64,000 nt of DNA from Caulobacteraceae bacterium (lineage in GTDB: Bacteria; Pseudomonadota; Alphaproteobacteria; Caulobacterales; Caulobacteraceae): assembly GCA_019746095.1 (NCBI GenBank), contig JAIESL010000031.1, positions 1-64,000 on the forward strand, given 5' to 3'. Shown piece by piece: positions 35,475 to 45,006 of this stretch; position 1 is the first letter of the stretch; each line of letters begins with the position of its first letter. The notes under the pieces are model-generated. The model ran no database searches. It saw only the letters and a list, made by a program, of their open reading frames with translations, and was not told the DNA's origin. The position numbers and the translations under genes are program-made.

Positions 35475-36349
35475 TTCGCGGCGGTCGGCGACAGAGTTCG
35501 AACCAGCCTGCAAAACGCGGCGCGGCTCCCAAATCCCAGGGTCGCGGCCGCGCGCCGCGCAATGCCCAGGCCACGCCCGGGAAGCTCGCGGCCCTTGGCC
35601 GGCTTGACCTGTCCCCCCGCGCGGTCGTGATTTCGATTGCCGCCGGCGCGCTGCTGCTGGCCGGCGTTCTGGCGACCGGGGCGCGGGCCGAGCGGATCGG
35701 GGCCTCGATCGGCCAGGGCATTGACGGCATGACCGCCGGCCTCGGCCTGAAGCTGGAAAAGGTCTTCATCGAGGGCGAGAGCCCCGAGGCCACGCGCGCC
35801 ATCCAGCAGGCGGTGCAGCTTTCGGCCGATCAGCCGATGACCTCCATCGATCTCGACGCCGTGCGTGAGCGGGTCGAGGCGATCGGCTGGGTCAAGTCTG
35901 CGCGGGTGGTGCGCCTGCTGCCCGACACCCTGATCGTCCATGTCATCGAACACGACCGGCTGGCCGTCTGGCAGACCGGGGGCGTCAACCAGGTCATCGA
36001 CAGCCATGGGGCCGTGATCGCCGGGGCCGACGCCGGGCGCTATCCGAACCTGCCGCTGGTCGTGGGCAAGGGGGCTGAGCAGGCCGCCGGTGAAGTCCTG
36101 CCCCTGATCGCCGAGCGGCCCCGGCTGCAAAGCCGGATCGAGGCGCTGGTGCGGGTGGATGAGCGCCGCTGGGACCTGCGGCTGAAGGACGGCAGCCTGA
36201 TCCAGCTGCCTGCGGCCAACCAGGAGGCGGCATTGATCCAGCTGGACGCCCTGGACCAGCGCGAACGGCTGCTGGAGCTGGGCTTTGCCCGCATTGACCT
36301 GAGAACGCCCGAGGAGGTCGCCGTCCGGCCCTCCGCCGGCGAAGCGTAG
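35462..36349 (+). CDS. ftsQ: cell division protein FtsQ
   Basis: A 295-residue bitopic divisome protein: a basic cytoplasmic N-terminus, one transmembrane helix (about residues 52-73), a POTRA domain (VFIEGESPEATRAIQQAV to SARVVRLLPDTLIVHVIEHDRLAVW) and a C-terminal beta domain. It recruits FtsL, FtsB and others at the septum. ATG 35462 overlaps the ddl end; an upstream ATG at 35441 is possible. It lies 13 bp before ftsA. Confidence 0.92.
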   Translation: MPAVVRGGRRQSSNQPAKRGAAPKSQGRGRAPRNAQATPGKLAALGRLDLSPRAVVISIAAGALLLAGVLATGARAERIGASIGQGIDGMTAGLGLKLEKVFIEGESPEATRAIQQAVQLSADQPMTSIDLDAVRERVEAIGWVKSARVVRLLPDTLIVHVIEHDRLAVWQTGGVNQVIDSHGAVIAGADAGRYPNLPLVVGKGAEQAAGEVLPLIAERPRLQSRIEALVRVDERRWDLRLKDGSLIQLPAANQEAALIQLDALDQRERLLELGFARIDLRTPEEVAVRPSAGEA

Positions 36350-36362
36350 AGCGAGGCGACTG

Positions 36363-37691
36363 ATGGCCGGACGCGGTGTGGACAAGTCTGTGGATGGCGT
36401 GGGGAAAGCCGCGGGGCGTGCGCCCGTGGTGGCCGCCCTTGATCTGGGCCAGTCCAAGGTCGCCTGTTTCATCATGAAGGCTGACGGCGTGCGCCACGCT
36501 GACCGGACCATCCGCGTCGCCGGGGCCGGCCATGTCCAGTCCCGCGGCGTGCGCGGCGGCGGTATCGTCAATATGGACGAGGCGGCCCAGGCCATCGGCC
36601 ATGCCGTCGAGCGCGCCGAGCGGGCCGCCGGTTCCCCGGTCTCGGGCGTGGTCGTCACCACAGCGATCGGCCAGATGGCCAGCCACCGGGTCCAGGCGAA
36701 GGTGTCGCTGGGGGCCACGCCGGTGGGAGACAGCGAGCTGGCGCGGGCCATCGGCATGGCCCTGGCCCAGATCCGGCTGCCCAATCGCCGGCCGATCCAT
36801 GTCCTGCCCATCACCTGGTCGGTGGACGGCGCGCGCGGCGTGCATGATCCCCGCTCGATGAGGGGGCATACGCTGGGGCTGGACCTGCTGGTCGTGTCCA
36901 TGGCGGAGAGCGCCTTCAACGGTCTGAGCCACTGTCTGGAACTGGCCCACCTGGATCTTCAGGGGGTGGCGGCGGCGCCGGTGGTGTCTTCGCTGGCGGC
37001 GCTGGAAGACGATGAGATGGACCTGGGCTGTGTCTGTATCGACATGGGCGGCGGTTCGACCTCGGCGGCGGTCTGGGGCGGGCGGTCACTGCTGCATATC
37101 GAAAGCCTGAATGTCGGCGGCGATCATGTGACCGCCGACATCGCACGCGGCCTGTCGACCTCGCGGGCCGGGGCCGAGCGGCTCAAGACCCTGCACGGCT
37201 CGGCCATGGCCAACGCCCATGAGGACCGCGAGATGCTGGAGGCCCCGCCGCGCGGCGAGGATGCCTCGGCCGGGCCGATCTTCGTCCAGCGGGCCATGCT
37301 CAAGACCGTCATCGCCCCCCGGGTCGAGGAGACGCTGGAGCTGCTCCGCGACCGGCTGCGCAACGCCGGTGTGGGTCTCGAGCCCGGTACGGGCCTGGTA
37401 CTGACCGGCGGAGCCAGCCAGCTGAACGGTGTGCGCGAACTGGCCGTCCGGGTGTTCGATCGCCCGGTGCGCCTGGGCAAGCCCCAGCGCGCCCCCCACC
37501 TGGCCGATGCCGCCTCCGGCCCGGCCTTCTGCTCTGCGGCGGGGGTGTTGCTGCGCGCCGCCTATGGGCCGCGCGAGGCGGTTTCGGCCCGCAAACTGAT
37601 GTCGCGCCAGATTTCCGCGGCCGATGCGCCGCGGATTCATCAGGGCGGGATTGTGGCCCGCGCCGCCGGATGGTTGCGCGAAAACCTCTGA
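36363..37691 (+). CDS. ftsA: cell division protein FtsA
   Basis: A 442-residue actin-like ATPase that tethers FtsZ to the membrane. ALDLGQSKVACF is phosphate loop 1, CVCIDMGGGSTSAAVW is phosphate loop 2, and LVLTGGASQLNGV is the adenosine motif. The C-terminal amphipathic helix (GGIVARAAGWLREN) is the membrane-targeting sequence. The gene ends at a rho-independent terminator at 37701, so ftsQA are transcribed separately from ftsZ. Confidence 0.95.
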   Translation: MAGRGVDKSVDGVGKAAGRAPVVAALDLGQSKVACFIMKADGVRHADRTIRVAGAGHVQSRGVRGGGIVNMDEAAQAIGHAVERAERAAGSPVSGVVVTTAIGQMASHRVQAKVSLGATPVGDSELARAIGMALAQIRLPNRRPIHVLPITWSVDGARGVHDPRSMRGHTLGLDLLVVSMAESAFNGLSHCLELAHLDLQGVAAAPVVSSLAALEDDEMDLGCVCIDMGGGSTSAAVWGGRSLLHIESLNVGGDHVTADIARGLSTSRAGAERLKTLHGSAMANAHEDREMLEAPPRGEDASAGPIFVQRAMLKTVIAPRVEETLELLRDRLRNAGVGLEPGTGLVLTGGASQLNGVRELAVRVFDRPVRLGKPQRAPHLADAASGPAFCSAAGVLLRAAYGPREAVSARKLMSRQISAADAPRIHQGGIVARAAGWLRENL

Positions 37692-37700
37692 CGGACGGGT

Positions 37701-37729
37701 GCCGCGGCCTGTGAGCGCGCGGCTTTTTT
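37701..37729 (+). terminator. rho-independent terminator after ftsA
   Basis: GCCGCG (37701-37706) and CGCGGC (37718-37723) form a 6-bp GC stem with an 11-nt loop, followed by six T residues (37724-37729). It lies 9 bp after the ftsA stop. Confidence 0.8.
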
Positions 37730-37802
37730 CCCCGGCGTGGCGAGACTGTGTCCGTATTGTAACAACAGGGGCGCGGATTGGTCGCCAAGTCGCCACAATG
37801 CC

Positions 37803-37829
37803 TTGTCCTTGCCCTCATTGCTGCTAGCG
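37803..37829 (+). promoter_or_regulatory. probable housekeeping-sigma promoter of the TonB receptor
   Basis: TTGTCC (37803-37808) and GCTAGCG (37823-37829) lie 14 bp apart. This fits the Caulobacter sigma-73 consensus, TTGaC-like then GCTAnAwC with 10-14 bp between. It would start transcription roughly 65 nt before the receptor ATG. The match is by eye and untested. Confidence 0.5.
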
Positions 37830-37903
37830 TGGTGGTCCGAAACAGAATCCGTCGTCCGGCGGAGGCTGTGTAATGCATCCACAACGGTTGGGGCCCAATC
37901 ACC

Positions 37904-40900
37904 ATGCTTCTCAAGCGCAAGTACCTTTTTGGCACGACGATCCTCGCGGGCGTCATGGCCGTCACGGCTCCGGCCCTCGCCCAGAGCCAACTCCCGGGCG
38001 TGAACGTTCAGGGTCAGTCCGACCAGGAAGTCACCCAGCTTGACGAAGTCGTCGTCACGGGTTCGCGCATCCGTCGTGACCCGACCAACGCTCCGACCCC
38101 GCTGATCACCGTTTCGCGCGAGGATCTGCTGTCGACCGGTCAGTCGACCGTGATCGACTATCTGGCCACCATCCCGGCCCTGTCGAACTCGGTGGTCCCG
38201 TCGGACACGACCGGTTCGAACCTGGGTGACGGCGGTCTGTCGCTGGCCAACCTGCGCTCGCTGGGTTCGGGCCGCACCCTGACCCTGATCAACGGCCGCC
38301 GTCAGGTCGGCTCGAACGGTGGTTCGCTGGCTGTCGACGTCGACACCATCCCCCGCCTGCTGATCGAGAACATCGAAATCGTCACCGGCGGCGCGTCCTC
38401 GGTTTACGGCGCTGACGCCGTCTCCGGCGTGCTGAACTTCGTGCTCCGCAAGGACTATGAAGGTCTGGAAATCGACGCCAACTACGGCATGATCAACCAG
38501 GACGGCCAGGCCAATGAGCGCGTCTCGGCCCTGATCGGTACCAACCTGTTCGACGACCGCCTGAACCTGTGGGCCTTCGCCGAATACGACCGCAACGACG
38601 AAGTCCGCATCCTGGACATCGACTGGTACCGGGCCAACCCGGGTCTGGCCACGGTCGACTCCGACCCGACCAACGCCGCCATCGGTCCCGTCAATGACGG
38701 CATCTTCGACGTCGCGGGTCCGTTCTTCGAGCGTCGCCAGCTGCAGATCCTGCGCTGGGGTCAGACCACGGTCGCCAACAACCGGGCGGCCAGCCCGCTG
38801 AACGATCCGGAAACCCCGTTCGCCAACTGCACCGGCGTCACGTCCGCCGCCTGCTATAACGTCGGACCGGGCTTCACCTGGGTGTTCGACGGCCCGACCG
38901 CGCGCCTGGCCGACTTCGGCCAGCGTATCGGCAGCAGCCAGTTCAGCACGATCAACATCGGCGGCGACGGCGACAACGGGGCTGACTTCGGCCAGCTGTC
39001 GCGGACGCCGGAGTCCGAATCCTACCGCTATGCCGCGGGTATCAACCTCAATATCCTCGACAACCTGCGCTTCTCGGCCGACGCCAAATTCGTCACCGAA
39101 GAAACCTTCGATATCAGCCAGCCGACCTTCTACACCTTCTTCATCGCCAACTCCTTCGGGCCGAGCAATGTCAACAATGCCCTGGCGACCAACCAGTTCC
39201 TGATCCACCTGGACACGACGGCCTTCCTTCCGGCCAACCTGCGCACCGCGATCCAGACCAACACCCGCCAGCCGTTCACCGCTCCGACCAACACCGTGGG
39301 CGGCCTTCCGAACGGCGCGCCGGTCGCTTCGCCCTTCGCGCAGCACATCCTGTTCGGTCCGGACCGTTCCCAGTTCAACACCCGCGAACTGGTCCAGGTG
39401 AACATGTCGCTGGAAGGCGATCTGGACAGCCTGTGGTTCGTCAACAACTTCAACTGGGCCCTGTCGTACAACGCCGGTGTCGTCGAGGTTGAGAACATCG
39501 AGCGCGGCACCGACAACCAGCGCTTCCAGCTGGCCTCGGACGCCGTCGTCGACGTCGCCGGTGTGGTCAACGGCCGTCCGGGCGAAATCGTCTGCCGTGC
39601 CAACCTGCTCCGCGCGCAGAACCCGGCCACCTTCCTGGGTGACAGCTTCCGCTCCACGCTCACTCTGCCCGTCGATCTGCGTAGCTCGGCCCAAGGCCTC
39701 GCTGCCCTCAACCAGTGCACCCCGCTGAACGTCTTCGGTCGTGGCAACCAGAGCGCTGCCGCCCTGTCCTATGTCGACGCCTCGATCGCCGTGACCGAGC
39801 GCAACGAGCAAGAGCAGGCGATCTTCTTCGTCAGCGGCGAGCTGTGGGACTTCTTCGATGCCGGTCCGATCGGTGTCGCCCTGGGTGTTGAAAAGCGCCG
39901 CGAATATACTGAAGGCCTGGGTCGTACCCGTTCGACCGGCGACCGCTTCCTGTTCCTGAACACGGGCGCGGACTTCCCGGGCGCGGAATATGAATCGGAA
40001 GAGGCCTTCGCCGAACTTTCGATCCCGCTGTTCCGTGACAGCTGGCTGGGCGAATACGCCGAGCTCAGCGGTTCGTACCGGTATTTCGACTACACCACGG
40101 TCGGCACCGGTGACGTTTACGGCGTCAACTTCGTCTACCGCCCGATCCGGGACATCGCATTCAAGACGAGCTTCAACACCTCGTTCCGCGCCCCGAACCT
40201 GGGTGAAAACTTCGCCCCGCAGAGCCAGACCTTCTACAACGGCGTGGTCGATCCCTGCGACACCCGCCAGATCGTGGCCATCGCCAACACGACTGACCGG
40301 GCCAACCGGGTCAACAACTGCCGGACGCTGTTCGCCCAGGTCGCTGCCCGCCGTGGCATCACCAACCCGAACTTCGACTTCAACGGCGACACCGTCGATC
40401 CGAACGACGACTACAACCCGACCTATCCGTCCGGCATCGCCGGCGTCTCGGGTGGTAACCCGAACCTGAAGCCGGAAACCTCGGAATCCTTCACCTTCTC
40501 GACGGTGATCGAACCGCGCTTCTTCCCGAACTTCAGCCTCGTGCTCGACTACTACGAAGTCCAGATCAAGGACGTCATTGCTGCGGTTACGCCCGCTGCC
40601 GCGTCTCTGAACTGCGTGTTCGGTCCGTCGCTGAACCAGTCGGCCTGCGACAGCCTGTTCCGTAACAACTCGGTCGAAGCCGGCTCGACGGCTGAAAACC
40701 GCTCGCAAGGCTTTGAGATCGGTACCCCGGGCAACACCGGCATCGGCTTCATCCAGGGGTCGATCAACTTCGCCAAGCTGCAAACCCGCGGCCTGGACTT
40801 CACGGCGCGTTACTCGCTGGACACCGATGAGGCCTTCGGTCTCGACTGGGGTCGTTTCGACTACTCGATCCGCGGCAACTGGCTGATCGAGCAGAAGAAC

Positions 40901-41293
40901 TTCACCAACATCTCCAACCCGCTCGCCTTCACCGAGAGCGCCAGCACGGTCAACTTCCCGCGCGTCCGCTTCTCCTCGCAGCTGGCCTGGACCCCGAACG
41001 ATGCCTGGACCTTCACCTGGGTTGCAGACTGGCAAGCGGCCCAGGACATCCTCCAGCGCCGTGACCAGGTGAACAACCTGGACAACCGTCCGACGCAGTT
41101 CTTCGATACGGGCAACTTCACCCGTCACGACTTCACCGTGCGGTACAACATCTCTGACGAGCTGACCCTGCGCGCCGGCGTGACCAACGCCTTCGACGCC
41201 GAGCAGCCCGCCTACTTCGGCACGGGCTTCATCGACAACATGGATCCCTACGGCCGTCGCTTTAACATCGGCCTGAACTGGCGCCCGTTCTAA
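37904..41293 (+). CDS. TonB-dependent outer-membrane receptor
   Basis: A 1,129-residue receptor: signal peptide (FGTTILAGVMAVTAPALAQ), a TonB-box-like EVVVTGSRI (about residues 47-55), a plug domain (TVIDYLATIPAL through GADAVSGVLNFVLRKDYEG) and a long beta-barrel ending in FNIGLNWRPF with the terminal Phe needed for outer-membrane assembly. Such proteins import siderophores, sugars or peptides with energy from TonB-ExbBD. Codon use favours GGT, CGT and AAC more than its neighbours, as in strongly expressed genes. It has its own promoter and terminator and interrupts the ftsA-ftsZ pair. Substrate is unknown. Confidence 0.93.
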   Translation: MLLKRKYLFGTTILAGVMAVTAPALAQSQLPGVNVQGQSDQEVTQLDEVVVTGSRIRRDPTNAPTPLITVSREDLLSTGQSTVIDYLATIPALSNSVVPSDTTGSNLGDGGLSLANLRSLGSGRTLTLINGRRQVGSNGGSLAVDVDTIPRLLIENIEIVTGGASSVYGADAVSGVLNFVLRKDYEGLEIDANYGMINQDGQANERVSALIGTNLFDDRLNLWAFAEYDRNDEVRILDIDWYRANPGLATVDSDPTNAAIGPVNDGIFDVAGPFFERRQLQILRWGQTTVANNRAASPLNDPETPFANCTGVTSAACYNVGPGFTWVFDGPTARLADFGQRIGSSQFSTINIGGDGDNGADFGQLSRTPESESYRYAAGINLNILDNLRFSADAKFVTEETFDISQPTFYTFFIANSFGPSNVNNALATNQFLIHLDTTAFLPANLRTAIQTNTRQPFTAPTNTVGGLPNGAPVASPFAQHILFGPDRSQFNTRELVQVNMSLEGDLDSLWFVNNFNWALSYNAGVVEVENIERGTDNQRFQLASDAVVDVAGVVNGRPGEIVCRANLLRAQNPATFLGDSFRSTLTLPVDLRSSAQGLAALNQCTPLNVFGRGNQSAAALSYVDASIAVTERNEQEQAIFFVSGELWDFFDAGPIGVALGVEKRREYTEGLGRTRSTGDRFLFLNTGADFPGAEYESEEAFAELSIPLFRDSWLGEYAELSGSYRYFDYTTVGTGDVYGVNFVYRPIRDIAFKTSFNTSFRAPNLGENFAPQSQTFYNGVVDPCDTRQIVAIANTTDRANRVNNCRTLFAQVAARRGITNPNFDFNGDTVDPNDDYNPTYPSGIAGVSGGNPNLKPETSESFTFSTVIEPRFFPNFSLVLDYYEVQIKDVIAAVTPAAASLNCVFGPSLNQSACDSLFRNNSVEAGSTAENRSQGFEIGTPGNTGIGFIQGSINFAKLQTRGLDFTARYSLDTDEAFGLDWGRFDYSIRGNWLIEQKNFTNISNPLAFTESASTVNFPRVRFSSQLAWTPNDAWTFTWVADWQAAQDILQRRDQVNNLDNRPTQFFDTGNFTRHDFTVRYNISDELTLRAGVTNAFDAEQPAYFGTGFIDNMDPYGRRFNIGLNWRPF

Positions 41294-41320
41294 GACTTAC
41301 GGGTCCAGACAAGACGGAAA

Positions 41321-41347
41321 GGGCGGCTCGCAAGAGCCGCCCTTTTT
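41321..41347 (+). terminator. strong rho-independent terminator after the TonB receptor
   Basis: GGGCGGCTC (41321-41329), loop GCAA, and GAGCCGCCC (41334-41342) form a perfect 9-bp stem followed by TTTTT (41343-41347). It isolates the receptor from ftsZ. Confidence 0.92.
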
Positions 41348-41380
41348 CGTTGGTTCACACACCAAAAACTGCGGGCATGG

Positions 41381-41480
41381 TTAATGAAAATCGTGGCCAA
41401 AGGCCCGACTCACCCTATCCGGTAACACTCTCTTAAGCAGATCGGGCGTCTCCTTAACGCGCTCATAACCAATGCGATTC
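41381..41480 (+). promoter_or_regulatory. ftsZ control region with GANTC and CtrA-like sites
   Basis: Between the receptor terminator and ftsZ lie two GANTC sites, GACTC (41407-41411) and GATTC (41476-41480), the target of CcrM methylation and GcrA in Caulobacterales. TTAA occurs at 41381, 41433 and 41454; TTAA-N7-ATAA (41454-41468) is one base from the CtrA consensus TTAA-N7-TTAA. Known ftsZ regulation in Caulobacter uses CtrA, GcrA and CcrM, so this is a good cell-cycle promoter candidate. Confidence 0.6.
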
Positions 41481-41533
41481 TGCGGGGTTTCGCATCGGAC
41501 TGCAGGGGCAGGGTCGGATAAGGTCGGAAAAGA

Positions 41534-43123
41534 ATGTCTCTCTCGCTGGTGCGTCCTCAAGCCACGGATCTCAAGCCGCGGATCGTCGTCTTCGGTGTCG
41601 GCGGTGCCGGCGGGAATGCGGTCAACAACATGATCGACGCCGGTCTTGAAGGCGTCGAATTCGTGGTCGCCAACACCGATGCGCAGCATCTGTCGTTCGC
41701 CAAGACCGATCGCCGTATCCAGCTGGGCGAGACCATCACCCAGGGCCTCGGCGCGGGCGCCCACCCCGAAGTCGGCATGAATGCCGCCGAGGAGTCCGCC
41801 GAGGAAATCTACGGTCACCTGGACGGTGCCCATATGGTCTTCATCACCGCCGGCATGGGCGGCGGCACCGGCACCGGGGCCGCTCCCGTCATCGCCAAAT
41901 GCGCGCGTGACCGCGGCATCCTGACGGTCGGCGTCGTGACCAAGCCCTTCACCTTCGAAGGCCGCCACCGCATGCGTCTGGCCGATTCCGGCATCGCCGA
42001 GCTGCAGCGCTACGTCGACACCCTGATCGTCATTCCGAACCAGAACCTGTTCCGCGTCGCCAATGAGCGCACGACCTTCGCCGATGCCTTCGGCATGGCC
42101 GACCAGGTTCTGCATTCGGGCGTCCGCTCGATCACCGACCTGATGATCCTGCCGGGCCTGATCAACCTCGACTTTGCCGATGTCCGCGCCGTCATGTCCG
42201 AAATGGGCAAGGCGATGATGGGCACGGGCGAGGCCTCGGGTGAGGACCGCGCCCTCCAGGCCGCCCAGAACGCTATCGCCAATCCGCTGCTGGACGAGAC
42301 TTCGCTCAAGGGGGCCAAGGCCGTGCTGGTGAACATCACCGGCGGCATGGACATGACCCTGCTGGAAGTCGACGAGGCCGCCAACGCCATCGCCGGCGAG
42401 GTGGATGCCGACGCCAACATCATCTTCGGCGCGGCCTTCGACCCGGCCCTGGACGGCAAGATCCGCGTCTCGGTCGTGGCCACCGGCATGGAAGACCTGG
42501 CCGCGGCCCGGACCACCCCGACCGCGACGACCTCCATCTTTGATACCCGCCGCCCGACGCCGGCCCATGCTGCCTCGCGCGCCGAGCCGGTCCGTCAGGA
42601 GCCTGTGCGTGAACCGGCCCGTGCCGAAGCTCCGCGCCCGACCGAGACGGCACCCGTCGTCCCGACCTTTCAGGCCGCTCAGCCCGCCTATGGAACGGCC
42701 GCCCGCTCCCCGGAGCCGCGTCCCGAGCCGGTGATCCATGTGGCCGAGGAGCGCACCCTCGAGCCGATCGTCGATCCCTGGGTCGAGGAGTATGAGTCCG
42801 CTCCGCGCAGCCGCACCTCGGCCGAGGCTACCGCCCCGGTGACCCAGGGCGAGCTGTACATGGAGCGCCCGGCCACCCCGGGCACCGAGCCCCGATATGA
42901 CGCTCCGGCCCATGACGACTATGATGACCGCGATCATCGCAAGTCGGGCTGGAGCCTGTTCGGCCGCGGCAAGCGTCAGCCGGCCCAGCCGACCTATGCG
43001 CCGTCGCCGCGCACGACCGAGATGCGCTCGACCAGCCAGGCCCAACCGGTCTCCGAGCCGGAGCTCGGCCAGGCCGATGACGATCTGGAAATCCCGTCCT
43101 TCCTGCGCCGTCTGGCGAACTAG
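41534..43123 (+). CDS. ftsZ: cell division protein FtsZ
   Basis: A 529-residue tubulin-like GTPase that forms the Z ring. [16 protein letters not shown] and the signature [15 protein letters not shown] bind GTP; the T7-loop region [12 protein letters not shown] supplies the catalytic Asp. After the globular core (to about residue 330) comes a long disordered Pro/Glu/Arg-rich linker and the conserved C-terminal peptide [12 protein letters not shown] that binds FtsA. The long linker is typical of alphaproteobacteria. It has its own promoter region and ends at a terminator. Confidence 0.96.
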   Translation: MSLSLVRPQATDLKPRIVVFGVGGAGGNAVNNMIDAGLEGVEFVVANTDAQHLSFAKTDRRIQLGETITQGLGAGAHPEVGMNAAEESAEEIYGHLDGAHMVFITAGMGGGTGTGAAPVIAKCARDRGILTVGVVTKPFTFEGRHRMRLADSGIAELQRYVDTLIVIPNQNLFRVANERTTFADAFGMADQVLHSGVRSITDLMILPGLINLDFADVRAVMSEMGKAMMGTGEASGEDRALQAAQNAIANPLLDETSLKGAKAVLVNITGGMDMTLLEVDEAANAIAGEVDADANIIFGAAFDPALDGKIRVSVVATGMEDLAAARTTPTATTSIFDTRRPTPAHAASRAEPVRQEPVREPARAEAPRPTETAPVVPTFQAAQPAYGTAARSPEPRPEPVIHVAEERTLEPIVDPWVEEYESAPRSRTSAEATAPVTQGELYMERPATPGTEPRYDAPAHDDYDDRDHRKSGWSLFGRGKRQPAQPTYAPSPRTTEMRSTSQAQPVSEPELGQADDDLEIPSFLRRLAN

Positions 43124-43146
43124 GTTTCAGGCCCTGGGGCTTGGGG

Positions 43147-43180
43147 AAGGGGCGGCTCGCAGGGGCCGCCCCTTTCGTTT
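43147..43180 (+). terminator. rho-independent terminator after ftsZ
   Basis: AAGGGGCGGC (43147-43156) pairs with GCCGCCCCTT (43165-43174) around an 8-nt loop, followed by a T-rich tail (TTTCGTTT overlapping the stem end). It separates ftsZ from lpxC. Confidence 0.8.
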
Positions 43181-43320
43181 GCCGTGAGGGCTACGGTTAC
43201 CAAATCCGAAACAATCGGAAACCCGACTTTCATTTCGCGCTTGCGAAGCGGAGGCTAGACGGTTGCTGGGGCGAACTCCGCACACAGAGGCGGGGCGCAA
43301 GTATTGCAGCGAGTTCGAGT

Positions 43321-44220
43321 TTGTCGGTCAGAAACGACCATCGCCAGAAGACGACCGTGGCTCCCGCCATAATCGCGGGCGTGGGCGTGCACACGGGCGA
43401 CCGGGTGCGTCTGGCGGTGCGTCCGGCTCCGGCCGGAACGGGCATCGTCTTCGTGCGCACCGACATCAAGGACCGCGACAACCGTATTCCGGTCTCGGGC
43501 GAGGCCGTGGTCGACGCCCGGCTGAACACCATGATCGAGAACGCCGCCGGCGTCCGGCTGTCGACCATCGAGCATCTGATGGCGGCCTTTGCGGCGCTCG
43601 GCATTTCCAATGTGGTGGTCGAGGTCGACGGTCCTGAACTGCCGATCCTCGACGGCTCCGCCATGCAGTTCGTCCAGCTGCTGGACCGTGCCGGCTTCCG
43701 CCGTCAGGAGGCACCGGTCCGCTATATCGAGATCCTGGAGCCCATCCGCGTCCAGGACGGCGAAAAGACCGCCGCCCTGCTGCCCTGTGACCGCTATGAG
43801 ATGCGGTTCGAGATCGATTTCGCCACGCCGGTGATCGGCAATCAGGTGGTGGATTTCGTCGTCGACGAGGAGACGTTCCGCAACGAGATCATGGCGGCCC
43901 GCACCTTCGGCTTCGCCCATGAGGTCGAGGCCCTGCGCCGCGCCGGCCTGGCCCGTGGCGGCAGCCTCGAGAACGCCGTGGTCATCGACGGGGACCAGAT
44001 CCTGAACCCCGGCGGGCTGCGAATGGAGCGCGAGTTCGTCAAGCACAAGGCGCTGGACGCCATCGGCGACCTGTATGTGCTCGGCGCGCCCCTGCTGGGC
44101 CGCTACGAGGGCGTCAAGGCGGGCCACGCGATCAACAATCTGCTGGTCCGCGAACTGCTGGCCAACCCCCGGGCCTGGCGCGAGGTTACGCGCGTGCCTG
44201 ACATGGCGATGACGGGCTGA
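43321..44220 (+). CDS. lpxC: UDP-3-O-acyl-N-acetylglucosamine deacetylase
   Basis: A zinc enzyme for the committed step of lipid A synthesis. GVGVHTGDRVRLAV starts the fold, LSTIEHLMAA carries the first zinc His, DGSAMQFV follows, and HKALDAIGDLYVLG with the C-terminal GHAINNLLVREL supplies the remaining zinc and catalytic residues. A TTG at 43321 gives 299 residues, the family's usual length, but no clear ribosome-binding site decides it; the frame is open back to 43141. It is next to ftsZ, as in many Gram-negatives. Confidence 0.9.
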   Translation: MSVRNDHRQKTTVAPAIIAGVGVHTGDRVRLAVRPAPAGTGIVFVRTDIKDRDNRIPVSGEAVVDARLNTMIENAAGVRLSTIEHLMAAFAALGISNVVVEVDGPELPILDGSAMQFVQLLDRAGFRRQEAPVRYIEILEPIRVQDGEKTAALLPCDRYEMRFEIDFATPVIGNQVVDFVVDEETFRNEIMAARTFGFAHEVEALRRAGLARGGSLENAVVIDGDQILNPGGLRMEREFVKHKALDAIGDLYVLGAPLLGRYEGVKAGHAINNLLVRELLANPRAWREVTRVPDMAMTG

Positions 44221-44233
44221 TCTGCCCGCGCTG

Positions 44234-45004
44234 TCAGCCCAGGCTGATGGCGCTCATCAGCCGGCCGAAGTCGGCTTCCCCGTTCAGATAGGCCCGGCGG
44301 TTAGAATAGAACCGCGCCGCGTCCGTGCGCGTGTCGTCACCGGTCCAGGCGGCATCGCTGACGCCGGCCTGTTCCAGCCGCCAGAGGACGAAGGCGGGCA
44401 GGTCGAACAACCGCTTGTCGGCCGCTGCGCCCGGCGCGAAGAAGCGGGCGCTGCCGGGGGTCTGGCGGTCGAACCGGTCCTGAAAGTCAGCGCCCACTTC
44501 ATAGGAGTCCCGGGCGATACAGGGACCGACGACGGCGACCATGCGGTTGGGTTCGGCCCCGAGCGCCTGCATGGCGGTGACGGTGGACTGGACGATCCCG
44601 TCCAGTGCGCCCTTCCAACCGGCATGGGCCGCGCCGACGACGCCGGCCTCGGGGTCGGCCAGCAGGATGGGGGCGCAGTCGGCGGTCAGGACGGCGCAGA
44701 TGACGCCGGGCGTGACGGTGAGCGTGGCATCGCCCTCGGGCCGTTCGCCCTTCCAGCCGGCCTCGGCGACGCGGGCGACGGCGGAATGGATCTGGTAGCA
44801 GGCGGCGAGGTCGTCGGGGGTGCCGCCCATATGTTCGGCAATGCGGCGGCGGTTCTCGGCTACGGCGGCGGGGTCGTCGTTGGAGCCGACGCCGGTGTTC
44901 AGGCCTTCATAGAGACCGGTCGAGACGCCACCCTCGCGCGTGAAGAAGCCGTGGCGCAGGCCCGCACGTTCCAGCAGGGGGTGGGTGATGGGGGCGAGCG
45001 GCAT
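44234..45004 (-). CDS. pgeF: peptidoglycan editing factor PgeF (YfiH family)
   Basis: A 256-residue YfiH/DUF152 protein with the Cys-His metal site in LTADCAPILLAD and GAAHAGWKGAL plus the earlier His in CYQIHSA. PgeF corrects wrong amino acids in cell-wall precursors; older annotation calls it a polyphenol oxidase or purine nucleoside phosphorylase. It is the last gene of the lgt-midA-pgeF operon, with only 2 nt between it and midA, and converges with lpxC. Confidence 0.9.
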   Translation of the reverse strand: MPLAPITHPLLERAGLRHGFFTREGGVSTGLYEGLNTGVGSNDDPAAVAENRRRIAEHMGGTPDDLAACYQIHSAVARVAEAGWKGERPEGDATLTVTPGVICAVLTADCAPILLADPEAGVVGAAHAGWKGALDGIVQSTVTAMQALGAEPNRMVAVVGPCIARDSYEVGADFQDRFDRQTPGSARFFAPGAAADKRLFDLPAFVLWRLEQAGVSDAAWTGDDTRTDAARFYSNRRAYLNGEADFGRLMSAISLG

Positions 45005-45006
45005 GG

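Noticed and set aside
37640-41128. Very long open frame antisense to the TonB receptor
   Set aside because: It is a high-GC shadow of the receptor: no family similarity, skewed Val/Arg/Gly composition and no independent signals, while the plus strand shows a complete receptor with signal peptide and terminal Phe.
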